A stretch of 64,000 nucleotides of DNA from Chamaecrista fasciculata (GCA_003254925.1 QANZ01019395.1:84206-148205); one strand, 5' to 3'; shown: positions 22,165 to 34,549, counted from the stretch's first letter. Numbers and translations: made by a program. The notes: a model not told the origin generated them from the letters alone.

Positions 22165-25100
22165 ATGACAATTCCGAATGGGTTCTTCTTCTTGTTGATA
22201 CTTCATGTCAGTCTTAGACTTTTAGTTCATGGGCAGCAACAAATAGGTTAGCATTTTCTGTAAACAGCATAACTATGGAATCCTTCGTTTTACCTTTGTC
22301 TTTGACATTACATAATGAATTCATGACATGGAATTATTTGTTTTTTTTTAAGCTATGCTTCTAAATGGGGTAGCTGAATTGAAAATCTTATCTCACTTTC
22401 TGAAATCTTGCTTTTCTGAGTCTGCTTTTATCTTTCTGATCAGGCTTCATCAGCATTGACTGTGGTGATTCTGAGAATTTTGAATACACGGATGATACAA
22501 CCAAAATTAAGTACAGTACAGATAAGGCTTACGTACTCACAGGGGTTAACAAGAATATCTCCTCTGAATATGCATACCCAAATAATCCCAATCTTCCATT
22601 ACCACTTTCAGATCTCAGAAGCTTTCCTCAGGGAAAAAGAAACTGCTACACCATAAAAACTGCAATAAGAGACCGTTTATACTTGATAAGGGCTTCCTTC
22701 TTGTATGGAAACTATGATGGCCAAAACAAGCTTCCAGAATTTGATCTCTATGTGGGTGTCAATTTCTGGTCCTCAGTGAAATTCAGAAATGCTTCAGAGC
22801 AAGTCACAATGGAAATTATCAGTATACCATCATCAACAGAAATTGATGTTTGTCTCATGAACAAGGGATTAGGAACTCCTTTTATCTCAGAATTAGAACT
22901 TAGACCCCTTACTGATAACACCATTTATGGCACTGAGTTTGGGTCAAATGCTTCACTTTTACTTTACAAAAGATGGGACATTGCAGCTCTCAATGGAAGT
23001 GGTAGATATGAGGATGATATTTATGATAGAATTTGGTCTCCTTACAGTTCATCTTCCTGGGATTCTGTGAACACTTCCTCAGAAATTGATACCAGTGATA
23101 ATGGCTATAGAGCACCATTTGAAGTCATTAGAAGTGCGGCTATACCGATTAATGATAGTGCTCCTTTGGAATTTTCATGGAAACCAGATGATTCAACTTC
23201 TAAATTTTATGTCTTCTTGTACTTTGCTGAGTTGGAGAAGCTTGAAAAAAAGCAATTAAGGGAGTTCAGAATATCCTGGAATGGTTCTCCATTAATTAGA
23301 TCTATAATACCACGTTACTTGCAAGCAGATATTGTATCTAACTCAAAATCCTTGGTGGCAAATGAACATCGAATTTCCATTTATAGAACAGATGACTCAA
23401 CCCTCCCACCTATCCTCAATGCAGTTGAGATTTATGTAGTAAGAGAGCTAGATTCAGTCCCAACTTTTGAACAAGATGGTATATATATATGACTTGTTTA
23501 CTTGCATGCTTGCAAATTATGGTTTGATTTTTCCTTTAAGCGAGTTCACTATATATAATCGCAGTTGATTCTGTCACGGCTATCAAAGAAACATATGGAG
23601 TTCAAAGAAACTGGGTTGGTGATCCTTGTGAGCCTAAGGACTATTTCTGGGATGGCTTGAAATGCAACTATAGCGATTTGCTTCCTCCACGAATCATATC
23701 ACTGTGAGCACTCTCTATGTATCCTTAATTTCTCATCTTTTCAGTTTTCATTCCCCAAATATATTGCATGAATATAAAGTTTCATGAGAGTGCATTTTGT
23801 CTTGATAGGAACTTGAGCTCAAGCAATTTAAGTGGGGGAGTGGCTTCTGCTATTTCAAATCTCTCATCATTGGAGTATTTGTATGTACATATTTAGAAAA
23901 TTGTAACACACTTGTTTCTGTGGATTATATGTATGATATCACTGAAAGCACATTATTTTTTGTGTCAGGGATTTGTCAAACAATCACTTAACAGGATCAA
24001 TGCCTCAGTTTCTGGGAGAAATGAGATCCCTTCAATTCTTGTAAGTCCTCAAAAGTTGGAGTTATAGTGTCCTGAATCTTGGTACAGCATGGTCATAGCT
24101 GTTACAAGAACAATTGAATTCTTTGTAGGAATTTAAAAGGCAACCAACTCTCAGGTTCTGTCCCTGCTAATCTTCTAGAAAGATCAAAGGATGGTTTACT
24201 TACTCTGAGGTATGCCTGCTTGAACTGACCTATGAGGCTTATCTCATGTTTAATTCTTTTTTATTTAGTAAACATACAGTTTAATCCCTAATAGATACAC
24301 ATGTTGACAATTCAATCATTGAAAGTCTAACATGCACATTTTAATCCTTGAAAGTCATGGAGGTAATATAGTTTAGTCCTTCTTTTTTAGCTTTTAGGGA
24401 CTAAAGAGTGTAAACTAGATTTTTAGGGACTGAGTTGTAAACTCTTATATCTTTCAGGGACCAATTTACATGTTTCCTTTTTTTTTTTTCGTGAAACTAA
24501 CAAAAACACCATGTTTCAGTGTGGATGACCAAAATATTTGTGGCTCTGATACATGCAAGAAAAAGAAGAACATTGCTGTTCCAATTGCTGCTTCAGTATC
24601 ATCTGTTCTAGTATTGTTGAGTGCTATAATCATTATTATTTGGAAACTTAGAAGAAACAAACAATCAGGTAATCCCAAATTATACTTTACAGAAGCAGTG
24701 AAAGTGAAAGGTCTGTATCTGATATCAATTTCTATATGAACCAAAGATGAAGAGACACAAAATGACAACAAAGGAGGAAGAACTATAGCATCCAAGAAGT
24801 GGCAATATAGTTATGAGGAGGTGTTAGAAATCACCAACAACTTTGAAGAGGTCATAGGGAGAGGAGGATTTGGAGTAGTGTATAGTGGAATTTTGAAGGA
24901 TGGGACCAAAGTCGCGGTGAAGATGCTTTCTCCATCGTCATCTCAAGGGCCAAAGGAATTTAAGACAGAGGTAATTACTACTTTTTGTTCTGACACTAAA
25001 AGTTCAATCACCATCAGAATCATCATCAGGAGAAAATGGATTATGGATTGCAGGCTGAACTGTTGATGACAGTTCATCACAGAAATTTGGTGTCCTTCAT

Positions 25101-26702
25101 TGGCTACTGTGATGAAGATAAGAAGATGGCACTCATATATGAGCACATGACCAATGGCAACCTAAAACATTACCTCTCAGGTTGGTTCATTGACATCTCA
25201 TGCCCTGCTCTTTGCAATATACTTTTTGACCTTGTTGCAAATAGCCCTCTCAATCTCTACGCTTAGCAAATAGCTCCCTTTGATCTAGTCACAAATAACC
25301 TAAACTATCAAACCTAGCAAATACCCTCCTTCAACTATGGTCTAGTTGTAAATACTCCCCATGAAATATAAAATTTAGCAAATAAACCCTTGACGTTCAA
25401 TAGGTTATTTGAAACTAGACCATAGTTGAAGGGGAGGATTTGATACATTTGATAGTTGAGGGGGTTATATACAACTATGCCAAAGTTGAAGCAGGTTATT
25501 TGCTAAGTTTGATAGTTAAGAGGGCTAATTGCAACTAGACTATAGTTGGAGGGGGTTATTTTCATTGTTCCCTTCCAAATAAAGAAAAGAGAGAAAGAGA
25601 GCATCTTCATTTGAGATATATATCATGGATGGATGCAGATAGGAACTCACACAATTTGAGTTGGGAAAGAAGACTTCAGATAGCAATTGATGCAGCACAG
25701 GGTGAGTATATTAATTAGTAGTATATTGATTTTATGCTCTCATATATATTTGATTCTGTAGTGATATTTGATATCTTTTTGAGTTGCAGGACTAGAATAC
25801 TTACACCAAGGATGCAAGCCACCTATAATTCATAGAGATGTGAAGACTGCCAACATTTTATTAAGTGAGAACCTAGAAGCTAAGATTGCTGATTTTGGCC
25901 TCTCCAAGGTGTTTAAGAATGATAACACCAATGTAGAACCTGTCATGGGCACCACAGGCTACCTTGACCCGGAGTAAGTAACACTATTATAAGACAAAAA
26001 CTCTATTTTGGTCCCTCATGTTCTTACTTTTTACAAATTTAGTTGAATATTAGATAGAGAGACTAATATTGATTAAAAAAGATATATATTTTGTAAGGGA
26101 TTAAATTGAGAAGAAAATTTGAGGGACCAAAATAGAATTTTTAGTCATTATTAAAGGACTCCTAATCACAAATTCACAAGTAAGAACACAATGAGTGAGT
26201 AAGACTTAGCCGTTTTTCATAGTTAGTTAATGCAAGCAGCAACATGTGCTCATTGTTCAGGTACTACAAAACAAGGAAGTTGAAGGAGCAAAGTGATATT
26301 TATAGCTTTGGAGTAGTGATATTAGAGCTAATAACAGGTGAAGCAGCAATTATAAAAGGGGAAGAATTGATGCATATTCTACAGTGGGTAAGACGTGAAC
26401 TTGAAAAAGGGGATATAAGCAGAATCGTAGATCCAAGGATGGAAGGCAAATTTGGTGTTGCTTCTATGGAGAGAGCTTTAAAAGTAGCAATGGCATGTAG
26501 TGCATCAAGCAGCATTCACAGACCAAAGATGGATTTTGTGGTAGCAGAGCTCAAACATTGTTTGGAAATGGAGTTGCCTTGTCATAGTGAAACTTCTGAG
26601 ATACCAAGTACTAGTGAGATTTATAGTGAATTATGTATCAGCTCCTCCGAACCATTTTCCTCCATAGATTCTGATCCTATTACCTGCCCTTTTGCAAGGT
26701 AA
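22165..26702 (+). CDS. malectin-like/LRR receptor-like kinase (LRR-RLK class I)
   Basis: Twelve exons join in frame: 22165-22246, 22444-23478, 23565-23703, 23809-23880, 23969-24040, 24129-24209, 24520-24668, 24747-24970, 25054-25180, 25639-25701, 25790-25973 and 26261-26702 (889 aa, the usual length). Order: signal peptide (1 to about 24); malectin-like domain (about 28-370, starting [15 protein letters not shown]); WxGDPC-type linker (NWVGDPCEP); about three LRRs in 72-bp exons ([33 protein letters not shown]); membrane helix (about 512-535); then the kinase. The kinase has the Gly loop [11 protein letters not shown] (581-591), Lys602, HRD at 696-698, DFG at 716-718 and GTTGYLDPE. It is an RD kinase with all catalytic residues. 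Family members act at the plasma membrane in immunity, symbiosis or growth; the ligand cannot be told from sequence. The out-of-frame ATG at 22155 is excluded by the signal peptide. Confidence 0.93.
24265..24475. repeat. foldback tract in kinase intron 6
   Basis: TTTAATCCCTAATAGAT... on the left and GGGACTGAGTTGTAAACTC...GGGACCAATTTACATG on the right form a weak inverted repeat. The right part is also in the second copy (31190-31375), where it marks the edge of the copia-filled deletion. Confidence 0.5.
25270..25570. repeat. foldback tract in kinase intron 9
   Basis: Units such as CAAATAGCTCCCTTTGAT and TGATAGTTGAGGGGGTTATAT face each other. The paralogous intron (32128-32655) has the same element with about 200 bp more in the middle, so the insertion predates the duplication and one copy later gained or lost sequence. 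Confidence 0.55.
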
Positions 26703-27840
26703 TGTAAATGCAAAGTAAGGTTGTTTTGTAAACTCAAAAGACTTGTGTTATGAAACCAAACTCAATACAATATTTGGTCAATTTTTAACCATCGGATTTC
26801 ATGTTCGTCATTGAGATCGCGCCACGTGGCGACCTCATTTTATGAAACACATCGTTTCATCAAATGAAACGATGCATTTTGGTGTGTGTTAGTGAGACGT
26901 GCCAATTCTAGAGAACTTTAGAAGACTTTTCAATTCAAAAGGATCCGCGTCCAAATATTAAATACCAATAAGTAGTTAATTGAAATGAAAATTTTACTTT
27001 CATGAAGAGCTCTTCACTTGAATAAGGATTAGTTCTAGTTAAAAGATGATTGCATTTTTTTTCCTTGTTAGGGTAAGATGAGTCCAAGTATTAGCCCAAA
27101 AGAGACCTAAAAAGTGAAGGCTCAATAACTTGGTTCATATGAATGAGAATATCTTGATTAGTGAAAGTGGAAGTGACTAGTGAATGAGAATATCTTGATT
27201 AGTTGGCTTTAACAATTTGGAGGACACTTGAATTCACTACTAAGATATTTTAGATTTTTTATTTTAGTCTACTAAATATGTAACTTATTTTAATTTAGTC
27301 CTAATGTTACAATTTTTTTTTTGTCCGAATCCTGATGTCTAAATTACACTACTTTTTGCCACATAATTCATGTGGGTCTGAGAGAAATGCCAACAAGTAG
27401 AGAAAAGATGTGACACATAAAAGGGACACGACGTTGTAAACAAAAAGAAAATGATAGATTTTAAAATAGGACCAATTTAAAAAAAGTTGGATGTTTTTTT
27501 TGCCTGAAAAAAAAAAGTTGAAAATTTTTTTAAACATTGTTGATGAAAATGAAAATTAACCAATAAATATATGATCAATATGACCATTGGACCAAATAAA
27601 AATAATTTCCTTAATTCAATCATTTTTTTTTTGGCAAAATTCCTTAATTCAACCATGCTTGTGTATCTGGTCATTCCAAAAACAGAAGAAAACATGCCTG
27701 TGTACACTATACTGCTTGTGTGTCTATTTGTGGGCCGTGATTACGTTGAGACCCCAAAAGTAAAAATTCTACCTATAGAACAAATTGTCCAAAAAAAGAA
27801 GTTTTCATTGCCATTTAGTAAAAGTAATAATTGAATTTTG
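26703..27840. other. kinase intergenic spacer
   Basis: No gene. 27080-27240 (GATGAGTCCAAG...TTAGCCCAAAAG, TGGCTTTAACAATTTGGAGG) recurs after the second kinase copy at 35040-35260. Both copies therefore carry their own 3' flank, confirming a tandem duplication. Near 27697 the second promoter copy starts. Confidence 0.65.
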
Positions 27841-27881
27841 ATAATATATAAAGAGAAAAAGACTGCAAACCCCACTATGAT

Positions 27882-28042
27882 GGGAACTGGATCCACTGCA
27901 GTGCATTATTTGCACTGCAGTGTAGAGAGAGAAAGAGAGAATTAGAGAGAGAAACGTGAGCCCCACAAGTATTTTCTATCTCTAACTCTCTCTTTCTCTC
28001 TCTACACTGCAGTGCATTTGCACTGCAGTGGATCCAATTCCC
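27882..28042. mobile_element. 161-bp hAT-like MITE with 8-bp target duplication
   Basis: The terminal inverted repeats start GGGAACTGGATCCACTGCAG and end CTGCAGTGGATCCAATTCCC; almost the whole element is a hairpin with GAGAGA stretches. It is flanked on both sides by ACTATGAT (27874-27881 and 28043-28050), the 8-bp duplication typical of hAT elements. Confidence 0.8.
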
Positions 28043-28124
28043 ACTATGATGACGGCCATGCCCTAGACAGTGTGGAAATGGCATGGCCGCCCAAACCATG
28101 CCTTACACTAGGGCATGGTGGCGG

Positions 28125-29010
28125 AGGGGGCCTCCAAATTTTATGTAATATATATATATTATATAGTATAGAGAGAAAATAAATAATTAAGAGTTAGTTC
28201 AAGTGATTTGGCCCTCCTAAACTTCCGCACATACAAATTGAAAAGTGTTTTTCAATTTAATTTAATTATACTTTAATTGTTCTTTCATATTCGTGCAAAA
28301 TACAAATTATTTACCTATATTCATCAAAGACTAAAATCACACTTTGGTCTTTCATGTATTATCTTTTTCTCAATTTGGTCCCCTTTAATTTTTTTTTCTC
28401 AATTTAGTCTCTCACAAATGTTTCCATTATCAAAGTTAGTTCCTCCATCTAATTTTTAATGAAATTGGTGATGGGCACTATTAAATGATGATACAAAGTT
28501 AGTCCCTTCATCATCATTTAACTTGACACATCATCATTTAATAGTGTCACATCACCAACTCCATTAAAAAATTAGATGAAAGGACTAACTTTGACAACAA
28601 AAATATTTGTAAGAGATCAAATTGAGAAATAAAATTTAAAGAGGACCAAATTAAAAATAAGATCATAGTAAAGCTAAGGACCATAATAAGATTTTAGTCT
28701 TCATCTAAACAAATGTGTACTATATATAAATTATAACATAAATTGTGTACTATATATGTATATATTAAAAATATATTAGATGCTGTTAATTTCTTCATTT
28801 TAAAATTAATAAATGTATTATAATATTTCTTATTTCTTCAAATAATCAATGTAAACACTTTAGTTTATTATTTTTAAATATATATATATATATAAATATT
28901 AAAAATATCGTTGATAATATAATAAAGACTAATTGATAAAATATGCTATTTTACACTACTCACTTATATATTNCCCCCTCCCACTAACTTCAGTCTCTAG
29001 CTCCGCCACT
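28125..29010. mobile_element. 886-bp non-autonomous hAT-like element, nested
   Basis: It is flanked by GGTGGCGG at 28117-28124 and 29011-29018. The right end (TAGCTCCGCCACT) is a widespread plant hAT terminus; the left end begins AGGGGGCCTCC, so the TIR match is weak. Inside lie a foldback MITE (about 28330-28705) and a single N (28973). Removing the element restores a continuous LTR-like host sequence (GGGCAT...CCATTCCC). The target resembles the TIR, which weakens the duplication evidence a little. Confidence 0.6.
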
Positions 29011-30059
29011 GGTGGCGGCCATTCCCTATACAAGGGCATGGTCGCCCAAGCCTTGCCATAAAAAGGATCCCGATGTCAAACAAGTCATTCACGTAATTCC
29101 GCCTCCGGAAGTCATGCATTCCAGCAAAGATTCGCCTAGATATCTCCAAGAGATATTTAAAACTAAACTGATTCTCCTAGAGTCAGTGGGAAACCAAATC
29201 CCCCAAATATCGGATCTGCCTATGGCCGCCCACACTATAAAAAGGCCTAGGGAGGATCGACCAAGGTAACTCATTCTACTCAGTGTAGACTGATTACTCT
29301 CAAATACTCATTACTAACTTAGGCATTGGAAGTGAATCGCGGGGCAGCACCCCCGTTGTTCTTTGTTTTGCAAGAAATCGCTACCCGAATTCCTCACCGA
29401 ACCATGTAAGGTCCCTCGGGCCAGAACTTAATTCATCAGGTTTGATCTTCTAACAAAAAAAAAATATTTGGGTTTGATCACAGAGCTATAATTTCTTGGT
29501 TCACCAAACCAGCACAAGGCTGCTATTCTATGTGGAAACATGACAATTTCGAATGGATTCTTCTTCTTGTTGATACTTCATGTCAATCTTAGACTTTTAG
29601 TTCATGGGCAGCAACAAATAGGTTAGCATTTTCTGTAAACAGCATAACTATTGAATCCTTCATTTTACCTTTGTCTTTGATATTACATAATGAATTCATG
29701 ACATGGAATTATATGTTTTTTTTAAGCTATGGTTTTTAATGGGGTAACTGGTTTTGAAAAGCTTATCTTAGTTTTTGAAATTTTGCTTTTTTTTTTTAGT
29801 CTGCTTTAATCCTTTAGATCATGCTTCATCAGCATTAATTGTGGTGGTGAATCTGAGAATTTTGAATACACAGATGAAACAACCAACATCAAGTACAGTA
29901 CAGATGGGGCTTACATACTCACAGGGGTTAACAAGAACATCTCTGATGAATATGGATACCCAAAAAATCCAAATCTTCCACAACCACTTTCAGATCTCAG
30001 AAGTTTTCCTTAGGGAAAAAGAAATTGTTACACCATAAAAACTGCAATAAGAGACCGTT

Positions 30060-31190
30060 AATACCGGCAACAATGAGATCGTCAACAAGAAGTTCAAATT
30101 ATAATTTGGTGATTGTTTCCACATGAAGGATCTTGGCATTTTAAAATATTTTCTTGGTGTTGAAGTAGCACGAGGCCCAGACGGGTTCGTTCTCTCTCAA
30201 TGCAAATATGCCTTTGATATTATTGCTGAAGCAGGACTTCTTGGATCCCGACCAGCAGAGACACCATTGGAGCAAAATCATCATCTTGCCCTTTCAACTA
30301 GCACTCTCTTACTTGATCCCCAGTCATACCGAGCCTAGTGGGACGATTGATGTATTTGTGTTTTTACTCACTCAGACATATCTTATAGCGTACATGTGTT
30401 ATTTCAATTCATGCAGACACCACGACGAGACCATTGGGATGCGGCATTAAGAGTGGTGCGTTACTTGAAGGGGAGCCCCGGTCAAGGGATTCATCTTGAT
30501 CAAAATTGTGATCTTCAGCTTCGTGGGTGGTGTGATGCTGACTGGGCGGGGATGCCCTCTTACACGCCGATCTCTCACTGGTTGGATGGTCTTCCTTGGA
30601 CAATCACCGGTGTCTTGGAAGACGAAGAAACAACACACGTTGTCAAGATCTTCCACTAAAGCAGAATACCGTGCCATGGCTATGACATTGTGTGAATTGA
30701 AATGGTTGAAAGTTGATCTCGCTGACCTTGGTATATCGCACTCAAAGGCCATCTCTCTCCAGTGTGACAACCAAGCTGCCCTCCATATTTCTCACAATCC
30801 AGTTTTTCATGAACGGACCAAACACATTGAGGTTGATTGTCACTTTGTTCGTGATGCTCTTCTTGATAGTACTATCAATCCCTCTTATGTCCCGTCTACC
30901 ACACATCTTGGTGACATTTTCACAAAGACTTTGGGAAGAAGTCAATTCAAATTTCTCCTTAGCAAGTTGGGCATTCCTGATCTTCATGCACCAACTTGAG
31001 GGGGTATTGGAGGGATATAATATTATAAGATACTATTAGATATTATTGTTAGTTTATTGATATGTATTTTGCAATTTGAATTAGGAAATCTTATTTGATT
31101 TATTTGCACCGTATTTTCATGTATATATACCATCTAAAGTGAATAAAGAGGACAAGTCAATTTGGCCAATTCTTTTGGTTTGGTTTAACA
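30060..31190 (+). mobile_element. 5'-truncated Ty1/copia retrotransposon with 3' LTR
   Basis: The end of the reverse transcriptase (TGNNEIV; KDLGILKYFLGVEVARGPDG) is followed by RNase H (HWDAALRVVRYLKGSPGQG, WCDADWAG, then a frameshift, WKTKKQHTLSRSSTKAEYRA, and LGDIFTKTLGRSQF). A polypurine tract (TTGAGGGGG) and a 3' LTR of about 185 bp (31005-31190, ending AACA) close it. Gag, protease, integrase and most of RT are absent. It sits exactly where the kinase ectodomain exons were deleted. Confidence 0.88.
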
Positions 31191-33147
31191 GAGGCAATAT
31201 AGTTTAGTCCCTTAAACTTATTTTTTTGGGGACTAACTTATAGGGACAAAAGGTCTAAAATCAAATGTATTGATTTCATGACTTTTAGCTTTCAGGAACT
31301 AAAAGGTACTGTAAACTAGACTTTCAGGGACTGATTTCTAAACTCTTATATCTTTCAGGGACCAATTTACATGTTTACTCTTTTTTATTTTTCGTGAAAC
31401 TAACGGAAACACCATTTTTCAGTGTGGATGACCAAAATATTTGTGGCTCAGATACGTGCAAGAAAAAGATCATTGTTGTTCCAATTGCTGCTTCAGTATC
31501 ATCTGCTCTAGTATTGTTGAGTGCTATTATCTTTATTATTTGGAAACTTAGAAGAAACAAACAATTTAATCCCAAATTATACTTTACAAAAGCAGTGAAA
31601 ATGAAAGGTCTGTATGATATCAATTTCTATTTGAACCAAAGATGAAGAACCAAAAAATGCCAACAAAGGAGGAAGGACTATAGCATCCAAGAAGTGGCAA
31701 TATAGTTATGAGGAGGTGTTAGAAATCAACAACAACTTTGAAGATGTCATAGGGAGAGGAGGATTTGGAGTAGTGTATAGTGGAAATTTGAAGGACGGGA
31801 CCAAAGTCGCGGTGAAGATGCTTTCTTCATCATCATCTCAAGGATCAAAGGAATTTAAGACAGAGGTAATCACCACTTTGTGATTTGTCACTGATACTTC
31901 AACTTCAATCACCATCAGAATCATCAGCAGGAAATGAATTATGGCTTGCAGGCTGAGCTGTTAATGACAGTTCATCACAGAAATTTGGTGTCCTTCATTG
32001 GCTACTGTGATGAAGATAAGATGTTTCTCATATATGAGTACATGATCAATGGCAACCTAAAACATTACCTCTCAGGTTGGTTCATTGACATTTCATACCC
32101 TGCTTTACTCCTTTGTTCCAAATAGGAAAAAAATGCAAATAGTCCCCTTCAAATATGGTCTTGTTGCAAATAGTCCTCTCAACTTCTAAGCCTGTCAAAT
32201 AGCTCCCTTTAAATATGGCCTGGTTGCAAATAAGTGAATAACCCTCTAAACTGTCAAACCTATAAAATACCCTCCTTCCACTATGGTCTAATTATAAATA
32301 CCCCCCTTAAAATATAAAATTTAACAAATACTCCCTTGAACTCTTACAATCTTGTATATAACTCTAATTTTACAGATAGTTCTTAGTTCTCACATCCTAT
32401 TGCTATGTATGTATATTTAATTGTGTTTAAAGCTTTCTTATCTATTAAAAAAAAATCAGAAAAAGGTTAAATCAAATATGCTTAAATTTAAAATTTTGTG
32501 AAATTTGAAGGGGTTATTTGCTAAATTTTAAAGTTCAACGGGTTATTTGAAACTAGACCATAGTTGAAGGAGAGGATTTGCCAGGTTTGATAATTATGGG
32601 GGTTATTTGTAACTATGCCAAAGTTGAAGGGGCTTATTTGCATTTGTCCCTTCCAAATAAAGAATAGAGAGAAAGAGATCATCTTAATTTGAGATATTTA
32701 TCATGAATGGATGCAGATAGGAACTCACATATCTTGAGTTGGGAAAAAAGACTTCAGATAGCAATTGATGCAGGACAGGGTGAGTAGTAGTATATTGGTT
32801 TTGTGCTTTCATATTTTGATTCTGTAGTGATATTTGATATGTTTTTGAGTTGTAGGATTAGAATACTTACACCATGGATGCAAGCCACCTATAATTCATA
32901 GAGATGTGAAGACTGCCAACATTCTATTGAGTGAGAACCTAGAAGCTAAGATAGCTGATTTTGGCCTCTCCAAGGTGTTTAAGAATGATAACACCAATGT
33001 AGAACCTGTCATGGGCACCACAGGCTACCTTGACCCCGAGTAAGTAATATTATTATATGACTAAAACTCTATTTTGGTCCCCCATGTTTTTACTTTTTAC
33101 AAATTTAGTTAAATATTAGATTGAGAGACTAATATTGATAAAATAAA

Positions 33148-33661
33148 GGGTAAATTACACTTTGGTACCCTATGGTTTGACCTCACTCCACTTTGGTACC
33201 TGTGGTTTAAAACTTGACACTTTAGTACCCTGAGGTCTCCACCGTTACTCTTTTGGTACCTTGAGCAATTTTTTGTTAGTTCTGGATAGATTTTGGCACG
33301 TGGGCTCACTAAAACTCAATTTTATCTAACATTTTACCACAACAATAAAGATTAAATGCATGTTTTTCAAAACCTAGCTCTAAATTCTCTCAAAACTTTC
33401 TCAGCATCCAACACCGAAATCATTCAAAACTTTCGAAAAGCATGCGTTTGATCTTTGTTGTGGCAAAAATGTTGGACAAAATTGAGTTTTAGTGAACCCA
33501 CGTGCAGGTCACGTGCCAAATTTCGTCCAAAACTAACGAAAAAATTGTTCAGCATACCAAAAGGGGTGGAGACCTCATGGTACCAAAGTGTCAAGTTTTA
33601 AACCATAGGGTAGCAAAGTGAAATGGGGTCAAACCACAGGATACTAAAGTGTAATTTACCC
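33148..33661. mobile_element. Mutator-like foldback MITE with perfect 9-bp target duplication
   Basis: The ends are GGGTAAATTACACTTTGGTA and its reverse complement, with arms of about 200 bp. The flanks are TAAAATAAA at 33139-33147 and 33662-33670, an exact 9-bp duplication as made by Mutator-type transposases. The intact paralogue has no insertion at the matching intron 11 position (about 26078), so the element came in after the gene duplication. Confidence 0.88.
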
Positions 33662-34549
33662 TAAAATAAAAGATATATATTTTGTAAGGGATTAAATTGA
33701 GAAGAAAAACCTGAGGGACTGAAATGATAAAGTACTAATATGTTGAGGGACCAAAATATAATTTTAGTCATTATTAAAGTACTCACATGTAACAGCACAA
33801 TCAGTGAGTAAGACTTAATTAGCCGTTTTTCATAGTTAGTTAATGCAAGCAGCAACATGTGCTCATTGTTCAGGTACTACAAAACAAGGAAGTTGAAGGA
33901 GCAAAGTGATATTTATAGCTTTGGAGTAGTGATATTAGAGCTAATAACTGGTGGAGCAACAATTATAAAAGGAGAAAAGTTGATGCATATACTACAATGG
34001 GTAAGACGTGAACTTGGAAAAAGGGGATATAAGCAGAATTGTAGATCCAAGGATAGAAGGCAAATTTGGTGTTGCTTCTATGGAGAGAGCTTTAAAAGTA
34101 GCAATGGCATGTTGTGCATCAAGCAGCATTCATAGACCAAAGATGGATTTTGTGGTAGCAGAACTCAAACATTGTTTGGAAATGGAGATGCCTTGTCGTA
34201 GTGAAACTTCTGAGATACCAAGTGAGATTCATACTGAATTATGTATCAGCTCCTCGGAACCATTTTCCTCCATAGATTCTGATCCTATTACCTGTCCTTT
34301 TGCAAGGTAATGTAATTGCAAAGTAAGGATTCTTTGTAAAACTCAAAAGACTTGTGTTATGAATGTCACAAGATACAGTGAAATTAGAGTTTTTTTTTTT
34401 GTAAGAAACCAAACTCAATATCATATAGCAATAAATAGTTGGTTGGAGTGATAAGTATTTTAATCTGAGTCTTGTTGGAGACATGAGAATTTTACTTTTG
34501 TAATGAGACCCTTGACTTGAATAAGGATTAGTTCTGACTTAAAAGATGA

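Larger units (their letters stand above)
27845..29465. mobile_element. nested LTR-like insertion in the promoter of the second kinase copy
   Basis: Copy 1 reads straight from TAATAATTGGATT into TGATCACAGAGC; copy 2 is interrupted here by about 1.6 kb. The outer sequence resembles an LTR: a CACTATAAAAAGG TATA motif (about 29231), then ACTTAGGCATTGGAAGTG and GGGGCAGCACCCCCG as in legume gypsy LTRs, with a CA end near 29439. Two MITEs are nested inside (27882-28042 and 28125-29010). It separates the pseudogene from its ancestral promoter. Confidence 0.6.
29540..34310 (+). pseudogene. second malectin/LRR receptor kinase copy, broken
   Basis: A tandem paralogue of the gene at 22165-26702. Exon 1 (29540-29621) is intact. 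Exon 2 has lost its acceptor AG (CAGGCTTC became CATGCTTC, about 29821) and has a CAG-to-TAG nonsense change near 30010. From about 30060 the rest of exon 2 and exons 3-6 are gone, replaced by a copia fragment up to 31190. Exon 7 (from 31423) still encodes the membrane helix, but its donor is lost (ATCAGGTAAT became ATTTAAT, about 31564). Exons 8-11 (31642-31865, 31952-32075, 32717-32779, 32856-33039) keep the kinase motifs, including [11 protein letters not shown] and DFG. Exon 12 (33874-34310) has one extra base near 34015 that shifts the frame. No functional receptor can be made. Confidence 0.92.

Noticed and set aside
29012-29269. 85-codon ORF before the second kinase copy
   Set aside because: It lies wholly in LTR-like sequence, overlaps a promoter-like TATA motif, and matches no known domain.
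30123-30999. Independent host protein-coding genes
   Set aside because: These are RT and RNase H pieces of a 5'-truncated copia element with a frameshift.
34008-34310. Separate small kinase gene
   Set aside because: It is the end of kinase exon 12 in the frame after the one-base insertion; no start, promoter or catalytic core of its own.
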